DNA from: Bolinopsis microptera
Taxonomy: Eukaryota > Ctenophora > Tentaculata > Lobata > Bolinopsidae
Assembly: GCF_026151205.1 (NCBI RefSeq)
Contig: NC_087078.1
Coordinates: 13,623,118-13,687,117 of the forward strand
Direction of reading: 5' to 3'
Length of the DNA stretch: 64,000 bases
The translations under genes were made by a program, and so were the position numbers. Below, one piece after another: positions 57,001-64,000 of this stretch. Below the pieces are notes generated by a model, which was not told where the DNA came from, did no database searches, and was given only the letters and a program-made list of their open reading frames with translations. How positions within the stretch are numbered: the first letter of the stretch is position 1; the number at the start of each line of letters is the position of its first letter.

Positions 57001-60000
57001 GGTTGACATGAAGTTTAGCAGGTATTGGGCGGAGAGATTTGAATCAGAGGTCCCACCGCTCATGATGTTTAGTGTTTCCCAGTCAATCTGGGGAAAGTTG
57101 AAATCGCCTGTTATAAAGACGTCGTAGCCACTAGGTGCAAGGTTCTCAATAGCGAATGTAAATCTATCTATTAGGATCAATTAGGATCAATTAGCCCATG
57201 ACATGTGTTACAGAGCCACACAAAACCTGTCGGCGTGTTCATAGCTGACAGGGTCTGATGTAGCTCTTTGTTTCTTTCACAACAATGTGAACCTTTGAAA
57301 CATTTAAAGCAATTGAAAAAAGGCATGACCTCAGGATCATGATCAATCACGTAGTTATCACCGCACTCTCCACACTTTCCCGGCATCAGAGCCATAAAAC
57401 CAAGATAAAGGCGATTGGCAAGAGATGACTTAGTGAAAATCTTAAAATCGTCCTTGTCAGCAAGAGGGGACATCGGTTAACATCGGATAATCTAGTCATT
57501 GATCTTTAATATTTTGTAAATTAGCATTAACATACCAGATTAAGATACCAGAAAGTGGTAAGTCAGAAAATATTTGATATCTTGATTGGGAGATATAGAA
57601 ACTGCAGGGTATAGTGCGTGATGAAACAAATTTGACCAACTGTGTTCGGCTATAAAACGTACATAAAAAGGTGTGAGCCGTGAGAGGTATTTTGAATCCA
57701 GGTCGGGACATTGCATTGGATTTAAGGATATTTGATTTTGGAACATTGGAGATATTACTCAAATCAACATAATTCTCTACTAAATATGCATAAGTTTTTT
57801 GTTTTTGATAATCATGAAATAACCCATCGTTCGTGTTTTGATATAGTTCTTTAATATGTATATATTTGATATCTTGGTTAAGACGAATAGTGATCGCAGG
57901 ATGTAATGCGCGATTATTTCGTTAATTGTTCACCTGTCCAGTATTCGGCGATAAAACTTGCTAAAAATAACGGGAGTGGGCGAAGGGGTCGCTCGAGCGT
58001 TTTGAATCGATGCTTGGGTATGGGATATCAGGATTTCACACGATGCATGTAGCAAACTTCCGGTCCAATCCAAAATTCTGTACACCAAACCAGTACTAAC
58101 CTTTAACTTTCTCGCAACTTGGAAAAACATCTGACGAGAATATGAACTGAGTTGCCTTGTCGCACGTGATCACTGTACTACCTCTGAAGAGATGTTCCTC
58201 GTCCGTACAAGTGAGAGTCAGTACTGTTCCATTATCTATTGGGAAGTTCTGAGGCGCAGTCACTCCAGTCATATTAACGTCTAATCCCGTGCAAACTGAA
58301 ATGTTTAAACGTCAGCTGTGCTGAATACGGGGAGTAATAGTTACATGTTAGACTATAGTACAGACAAATCCTTCTGAAAAATTCGATCTGCTGACACACG
58401 AAGCTTTCAGAGGATTTTTGACGTTTTTGAGTCCCATTAGGTGCCCTTTATGGCTGACCAACTTTTCCAAACTTTTCCACTTGTCTTAAGGCCACTTTTT
58501 GCCACTTTACCACTTTTTACCACCTTTCTTGTTTGTCGAGTATCTTTAGTTGTAAACATCGTAAAAGGTTGCGGATCAATCGAGTGTGTTCATATTATCA
58601 GGAAGAAAAACTTTTGTTCAAACAATTTTTACGTCAGATAATAAGTTAATTGGATAATTATCAATTAACTAATTAGCAAAATTCTAAAAAATTTTTATTG
58701 GCTCAAAATGATCGGAATAGCTTGAAACACGGAGAAAAGTATTTTTTAGAAAAACTTTGAAAATTTTTCACTTACATTTTTTTTTCGAGACTTAGAAAAA
58801 ATTTCGAAAATTCAAAATATTTTTTCCGCCAAAAGTGATCAAACCGCATGAAACACGGAGAAAAATGCCTTTCAAAAAAACTTAATACTTAAATCGCCAA
58901 TATTTGTAGTTGGAGTTCAGTAAATCTCGGCAGATTTTAGTAAACAGGAATTACTAAGTGAAGAGGTCTGAAACTGAAAAACGTTAACCATACGATCGCG
59001 CGGCGATATAAGAGTTTCATAAACTAATTTTCACAGAAACTGCACCAATGGCACAGTCAAGATCGAAACGATAGCCTGCTGTACTGTCATTTTATTGATT
59101 TCAATGATGAATCAGTGGGGTTAAGATAATCACATTTGTAATAAATAAACATCTCTGTACCGTCAATTGTGCTAATCTAAACCAGCCTACCTGTATTACC
59201 AGACCTCTTCTTTTCCTCGACAATCAAACCAAGTTGTTCATATCGCATTTGGTGGGTGATGTAAGTAGTAATACATATCGAGCTGTATTCAATCACAATA
59301 CGACACAATGCAATACGTGTATATTATATTATGGCCCTTAATGAGGTATATGAAACGTTCTATACCGTACACTTCTCGTTACTCCAGTGAGAGGCCCAGT
59401 ATGGAGAGGTTTAACAGTTTAGCACGAAAACGTCTACTTGGCCTCATGGCTCTTTGACAGCTCAAAGAAGGCGAGAAAAGACCAGAAACTAGAAAGCTTA
59501 AATTTTCAACTCCACATTAATCCTGAGCTGATCATCATGGCCCCGAATATCCTACGGGAAGAACCTGTATTTTTACCTCACGACGTCCTGATTTCAAATC
59601 AACACCCTCAATAACATTAACAATCCTTCCTGATCAGGATCTGTCTCTATTAGCAATTTCCAAAATATCCTGACTCTCGTGGAACATTTCACTGAATTAA
59701 TTATTACTGGTTTTTTATTACCCCTTGCCCGTCATTCGTATCTACATCTTACCCTTGCCAGTATGTTACCCTTGCTGATTTTACGTTTAGCCGACCCTGA
59801 CATATGGGGGTGATTTGAGGTAACCACCGATCCAGCATAGTAAATGAAGCGGTATGCAGAACAATACAAAACAAGTCACAGTTGATGTTGGAAGGTGTAT
59901 TTACACTTGCTTCCTGGACCTGGCTGTTCCTTAGTTTCCCTGATCTGTTCTTGCCTTCTTCGAACTGTAAATGAGCCATGAGGCCAAGTATACGTTTTCG

Positions 60001-63000
60001 TGATAAACTTTAAAACGTCTCTATACCGGGTTTCTCACGGTATAAAGCGTTACATAAACCTCATTAGTCATTAAGAGCCATATAATATACACGTATTGTG
60101 TCGTAGTCTGATTGAATACAGCTCGATATGTATTAGTTTCAATACTTTCAACACTATACTATATAACAAATAATTTTAATGACAGGATGGATTACTGAGG
60201 GCACTGTGTTAAGGTGATTTAAGTGGGTCCCAACTCCCACCGACCATTCTTCTTTGTGTTATGAATACTTGCTTCATCATCTCCTTTCAATAAAAATCAC
60301 GGTGTCTTTATTGACTAAGCGCATTACTACTTACATCACCCACCAACTGCGATATGAACAACTTGGTTTGATTGTCGAGGAAAAGAAGAGGTCTGGTAAT
60401 ACAGGTAGGCTGGTTTAGATTAGCACAATTGACGGTACAGAGATGTTTATTTATTACAAATGTGATTATCTTAACCCCACTGATTCATCATTGAAATCAA
60501 TAAAATGACAGTACAGCAGGCTATCGTTTCGATCTTGACTGTGCCATTGGTGCAGTTTCTATGAAAATTAGTTTATGAAACTCTTATATCGCCGCGCGAT
60601 CGTATGGTTAACGTTTTTCAGTTTCAGACCTCTTCACTTAGTAATTCCTGATTACTAAAATCTGCCGAGATTTACTGAACTCCAACTACAAATATTGGCG
60701 ATTTAAGTATTCTTGAAACGAAAAATTCACTAAGTTTTTTTGAAAGGCATTTTTCTCCGTGTTTCATGCGGTTTGATCACATTTGACGGAAAAAATATTT
60801 TGAATTTTCGAAATTTTTTTCTCAAGTCTCGAAAAAAAACGTAAGTGAAAAATTTTCAAAGTTTTTCTAAAAAATACTTTTCTCCGTGTTTCAAGCTATT
60901 CCGATCATTTTAAGCCAATAAAAATTTTTTAGAATTTTGCTAATTAGTTAATTGATAATTATCCAATTAACTTATTATCTGACGTAAAAATTGTTTGAAC
61001 AAAAGTTTTTCTTCCTGATAATATGAACACACTCGATTGATCCGCAACCTTTTACGATGTTCACAACTAAAGATATTCGACAAACAAGAAAGGTGGTAAA
61101 AAGTGGTAAAGTGGCAAAAAGTGGCCTTAAGACAAGTGGAAAAGTTTGGAAAAGTTGGTCAGCCATAAAGGGCACCTAATGGGACTCAAAAACGTCAAAA
61201 ATCCTCTGAAAGCTTCGTGTGTCAGCAAATCGATTTTTTCAGACGGATTTGTCTGTACTACTAGGAAACCTGTTGAGTTAAAGAACAAGTCATAAGTTTA
61301 ACAATTAGATTTTTACTATATCTGCAGTCATCCTCCGAGGGTCCAGTGTCCGAAACTGTGTACTCCGGGCATTTGCAGCCATCCTCCGAGGATCCAGCAG
61401 CTGATATTTTGTTATCACTACATTTGCTGCATCCAAGTGCTCCACTCTCACTGTACGTGTTTTCTTGACACTTTTCACATCCACTGTCAGCCAAATACCG
61501 TCCAGCTCTGCAAGGAACTGAAATATTTAGTCGGGGGAGGGGGAGGATGAGCATTTCTTTCGAAATTCATATGATTACAGCGGTTAATTATAATCACGCT
61601 ATAGATATGATATACGAAACTATTATCTATTTTATTCTCACCCATGGCTCTAAATCTGTCGGTAGCTGTGTCCGTATCTTCAATTTTCAGTCTTACCACA
61701 GGTCTTTTCCATATATCCTGATCACATTCATCTAGCTCTATCTCAAGCAGAGGCACTAAACCCATTTCATCTTGCACTGAAATCTTTAGTTTCGATGTTT
61801 TCAGATCTTTGCTGAAGGACCAAACTTTGGGTTGATGTAGATTTGGGTTTTGATTTCTCTCTATTAATTTACCCTGACAATTCCTAATCGTTATATTGTA
61901 CGAGCCAAGCGTTGCCATCAAAAGTTCCAACCCACCAGCCTTCTGCCTTCCTTCTCCACTGAACTCTAAAGAAATTCTTTCTCCACTCCCCATCGTACTT
62001 TTAACTTCTATCTGGAAAACAGATCTGTCCTCTTCAAACTCAATGTGTTGATTTGCTTTTGGGACCCTCGTGTGCCAACCTGATTGCATTTTCTTTATAA
62101 CAACCAGTCAAGCAAAGCATGAACATTTGTATATAAAGATACAATCCTAAATCAGTCCCTAACAAACTTAGCGCGAGTCTGAAAGGCTGTTGGAAGCACA
62201 GAGTGCTCCATATTTTGTTTTATCAATAAACCTTTCTTTTCATTTTCTTTTTTTTTTAAATTTGTTTACTGCGTGCAAATTTCTGTTTCAGATTTGATCT
62301 ATTTATGATATGCATTTATGATTATGTAATAAATATTACATTCGTAAACATTGACTGGTTTATAAACCAGTCCCAAAAAAACACATTTTTCCAATTTGAA
62401 ATGAATTAATCAAATGAAAGCAAATAAATAAGTTTATTTAACCTGTAGCTGAGATGAGAAAGAGAAGTGCTGATAATATCTCCAATTTCGTTACAACTGA
62501 TTTCATTTCTAACACCTATGTAGAGTATCCATCAATAATTATGGGGATTGGGACGTTGGTTAAAACGATTACAAGGATTTTTCGCGAAACCTATCCCTAC
62601 TCTTAGTTATTAAGCGGTAGGGACTCGGTCTGCTAAGAATTCGGTCCGCATTCCTCAAAAATTAACAACATTTTCAAAAATACAATTCATCCTCACAAAT
62701 ATAATTCATCTGCCCAGTTTTATGGCTGATCAGATCGCAGTCATAAGCTATTTCTAATACTTAAACGGAAAATGACATAACAAATAAAACTCGTGTGCTT
62801 TGTTCAAGTTCTAGTTCTAATTCAAATTCTTATTCCAAGTGCCGAGATTATAAATTCATCAGCCAACGCACCCTTTGATTAGTAAACCGAAATCAAACTC
62901 GGTGATAGTCTACAAAGAAATGGCTTGTGATTAGGAGTAAGATAAAAGGCAGCTGCTTAGTGCTTACTAATCACGTACTTGGACCTCAGGACCTGACTTA

Positions 63001-63824
63001 GCTCTAGAATTATTTTAAGTTTATTAGTATTAAATTATGCTAGGACCCCCAAGTTGAGTCTAGAATTCAAGGTTAGGATTTTATATCATTAGTTCATAAT
63101 TAGCTTACCAAAATCGGAAATTATCCAGCCTGATAAAATTATAATTATGACTTCGAATGAGGGGCATCCTGAGGAGACTGGACGTTTTTAGTAACTTTAG
63201 ATTGTGAACATTTGCTGCATAACCAACATCATAGACTATTATCATCCGAATTATTTCTGTTTTACTTATAATTCCCGAGGAGGACGCTTTATTTTTAATG
63301 AGCTAACTAACGATTAGTGGATCATTTGACCGTTTAATTAATTTTTTTATCAATGACGTTTTTAAGATGAAACTTAACACGCAGTAAAGATGTTTAATTA
63401 ATGCATAATGCTCAGGTTTAGCCTGTCTGTGTGACGCTTTGACTAAAATGATTATGAAAGGCGTAATGCAGTGGATGATATTATTATTATTTAATATAAT
63501 AAACCTTATAATAAACCTTTAAATAACGGATTGATCCATTTAATTCTCGAACTAATATTTTGATGGTTAGGGGTCGTTCACATATTACGTAATCAGCTGA
63601 GGGGGGGGGGGGGGGTCCAAATGATTACGCTAATGTGTTTTTGACACAATAGCTATGTGTAAAACTGATTACAGAGGGGGGAGGGGAAGGGGTTGATTAC
63701 GTAATATGTGAACGGTCACGGTCCCTTAATGTGCATATTTTTTCAGATGCACTGAAGAGGTTTCAAAGAAAGCAATCCCAAAGCAATATGAAAGTGTTGG
63801 AGAGATCGGAACCACCTATTCAAG
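48044..63824 (+). CDS. CNST: Consortin-like TPR protein, 5' part (continues beyond window)
   Basis: Exons 48044-48055, 48270-48431, 49622-49676, 49982-50171, 50663-50841, 53491-53617, 53903-53933, 54365-54473 and 63747-63824. All phases join and all ends are GT-AG; 943 coding nt are visible. The tiny first exon (MNDP) rests on an in-frame upstream stop and a GTGAGT donor. The core LPQCLRHIARLYFAEEEYEKA, VQAEKLYYE and EQLADMCL matches the consortin N-terminal domain. The following helices (EKFSYIYAEAGKLQYNDALK) look TPR-like. A lysine-rich stretch (KRKKKIKRD) precedes them. Vertebrate consortin is a trans-Golgi cargo receptor for connexins; the C-terminal membrane segment would lie outside the window. 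The 31-nt exon is required for frame. Confidence 0.65.
51127..51165. repeat. Poly-G tract
   Basis: A run of about 24 G in the + strand within intron 5 of the consortin-like gene, possibly able to form a quadruplex. ORFs read through it are artefacts. Confidence 0.6.
52145..53315. repeat. About 27-bp minisatellite interrupted by a LINE 3' end
   Basis: Units like AAGGGTCGGCTCTCCCCAAA plus TATTCTC run from about 52160 to 52690 (roughly 20 units) and resume from about 53175 to 53310 (about five). A longer-period copy is visible: the block near 52210-52350 recurs near 52440-52610. Between the two arrays lies a LINE fragment. All is in intron 5 of the consortin-like gene. Confidence 0.75.
52700..53170 (+). 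pseudogene. Family B-like LINE ORF2 3' fragment
   Basis: The + strand encodes SLQRRRERYMTI, HMWKILHGSI, VVPSLRRGVAAYH and YDNSFAV..PRLWNCLPAYI in more than one frame, equal to the C-terminal domain of the family B LINEs. It ends in AAGTAACAAAGTAA, a tail also seen for the family B copy whose 3' end is near 54560. Confidence 0.65.
54574..57180 (-). pseudogene. LINE ORF2 lacking the endonuclease N-terminus
   Basis: 868 codons without a stop, but no ATG at the beginning: it opens at TTG inside the endonuclease (DVFITGDFNFPQIDW). Later endonuclease motifs (STLDLVLCN, ISDHDMV) are followed by RT motifs YRPATLTSHVVKVYERV, KQHGFRSNRSC, YLDFAKAFDKVD, GVPQGSVLGPLLF and FADDTRVS. The C-terminal domain ends with FAVRGPKLWNKVP. 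The RT looks intact. The missing roughly 120 N-terminal residues hold part of the nuclease active site, so this copy should not be able to retrotranspose. Confidence 0.8.
57177..57473 (-). pseudogene. LINE ORF1 zinc-finger fragment
   Basis: 98 codons from ATG to TGA with Cys/His pairs (CGECGDN, FNCFKCFKGSHCCERN, WLCNTC) in PHD/RING-like spacing, similar in kind to the finger in the family A ORF1. The reading frame runs straight into the truncated ORF2 across a TTAGGATCAA direct repeat (57171-57190). The junction is a deletion, not a natural ORF1 end. Confidence 0.6.
57481..58095. repeat. Diverged tandem duplication of about 300 bp
   Basis: 57570-57720 (GATATCTTGATTGGGAGATA, then GTATAGTGCGTGATG and TATAAAACGTACATAAAA) corresponds to about 57868-58025 (GATATCTTGGTTAAG, ATGTAATGCGCGATT, GATAAAACTTGCTAAAA). 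The copies are old and non-coding. The 3' UTR of the nested secreted-protein gene would lie here. Confidence 0.5.
58096..62506 (-). CDS. Nested antisense gene: secreted Cys-rich and sushi-domain protein, 300 aa
   Basis: Minus-strand exons 62506-62443, 62079-61642, 61517-61317 and 58295-58096. All introns are phase 1 and GT-AG, giving 300 aa. Exon 1 is a signal peptide (KLEILSALLFLISATG). Exon 2 (about 146 aa) has beta-rich segments (GSYNITIRNCQG, KLKISVQDEMGLVPLLEIEL) and no family I recognise. Exon 3 is a cysteine-rich repeat of the GCC2/GCC3-ephrin-receptor kind (GCEKCQENTYSESGALGCSK...). Exon 4 is a sushi/CCP domain with four cysteines (ICTGL, LTCTD, ITCDK, PSCEK), though the usual Trp is replaced. 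It ends KVKG-TAG; that codon overlaps a GTTAGT donor, so more exons are possible. Likely extracellular. It lies wholly inside an intron of the consortin-like gene. Confidence 0.65.
58358..61261. mobile_element. 2.9-kb foldback with roughly 1.1-kb inverted arms
   Basis: Left arm about 58358-59500 and right arm about 59930-61261 are inverted near-copies, including a 66-codon frame that reads almost identically in both arms (58441-58641 + and 60975-61175 -). Outer ends begin AGTACAGACAAATCC. CTA may be a short target duplication. The unique centre (59500-59930) shows no transposase. It fills almost the whole 3.0-kb intron between exons 3 and 4 of the nested gene. Confidence 0.75.
62507..63569. 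other. Upstream of the nested gene; intronic for the consortin-like gene
   Basis: AT-rich, no exon recognised. It should contain the promoter of the nested minus-strand gene, but no clear core element is visible. Confidence 0.35.
63570..63716. mobile_element. MITE with TCGTTCACATATTACGTAAT ends, copy 2
   Basis: Same design as 27782-27945: inverted ends, a G15 tract next to the left end, core ATTACGCTA..CTATGTGTAAAACTGATTAC, a second G-rich tract and the inverse terminus. It ends about 30 bp upstream of the last visible exon of the consortin-like gene (63747). Confidence 0.65.
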
Positions 63825-64000
63825 GTTAGAAATCCTTATCTTGATTCTAGTCGATATTCTCTTGAAATATAAGGATATATGAATATCTTTATCCAATATT
63901 CTTGTAAAAACATATATTGAAAACAATCAGCTGAGTACATAGATCTGTTGGAGTCCTCATAGTATGATATGCAGACTCACTGTTGGAGTCCTCATAGTAT

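Larger units (their letters stand above)
54555..57480 (-). mobile_element. Family B LINE, copy 2, internally deleted, in consortin-like intron
   Basis: Minus-strand element. Its 3' tail (CCAAAGTAACCAAAGTAAG on the minus strand, about 54530-54550) precedes host intron sequence. Upstream it has ORF2 (54574-57180) and an ORF1 zinc-finger piece (57177-57473). The endonuclease N-terminus and most of ORF1 are missing. Confidence 0.75.

Noticed and set aside
58441-58641. 66-aa ORF present in both arms of the large inverted repeat
   Set aside because: Near-identity follows from the arms being copies of each other. It has no recognisable domain, and the arm has no other coding signal.
1-64000. CRISPR array, bacterial operons or Shine-Dalgarno sites
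   Set aside because: The window is clearly nuclear animal DNA with spliced genes; the tandem repeats found lack regular unique spacers.

Overview
The window is nuclear DNA of an animal. It is AT-rich, its genes have many GT-AG introns, and non-LTR retrotransposons and small inverted-repeat elements make up much of it. The host genes are conserved animal genes. Together with the secreted cysteine-rich/sushi protein and the repeat load, they suggest an invertebrate, possibly cnidarian-grade. The species cannot be fixed from the sequence alone.

Layout. 1-6985: a nearly full-length LINE (family A) with a 952-residue ORF1 and an endonuclease/RT ORF2 broken by one in-frame amber codon. 7240-13301: a second, 5'-truncated family A copy in the same orientation, split by the 3' end of another LINE, which itself holds about 1.4 kb of unrelated DNA. 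14745-16275 (-): a three-exon EamA/SLC35G-type membrane transporter. 16518-27073 (+): a three-exon neuronal calcium sensor (NCS1 type), divergent from the transporter across only 242 bp. Its 9.8-kb second intron holds a 2.5-kb motif-rich repeat, an antisense LINE (family C), a tRNA-like SINE head, several inverted-repeat elements and a 20-bp array foldback.

29120-35949 (+): MFAP1, nine exons, 456 aa, with a tandemly quadruplicated 5' splice site after exon 5 and a minisatellite that runs into the 3' splice site of exon 7. 36586-43191 (+): GPATCH11, five exons, 274 aa, with a LINE (family B) in its last intron. 48044 to beyond the right edge (+): a consortin-like gene with a 31-nt microexon. 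Its 9.3-kb intron contains another family B LINE and, on the opposite strand, a complete four-exon gene for a 300-aa secreted protein (signal peptide, unrecognised domain, cysteine-rich repeats, sushi domain). One intron of that nested gene is almost entirely a 2.9-kb inverted repeat.

How genes relate. MFAP1 and GPATCH11 both belong to families linked to pre-mRNA splicing and lie head to tail with about 640 bp between them. The transporter and NCS1 probably share a promoter region. Everything else is mostly decayed transposon sequence. Exon models come from reading frame, phase agreement and splice-site consensus, without transcript evidence.
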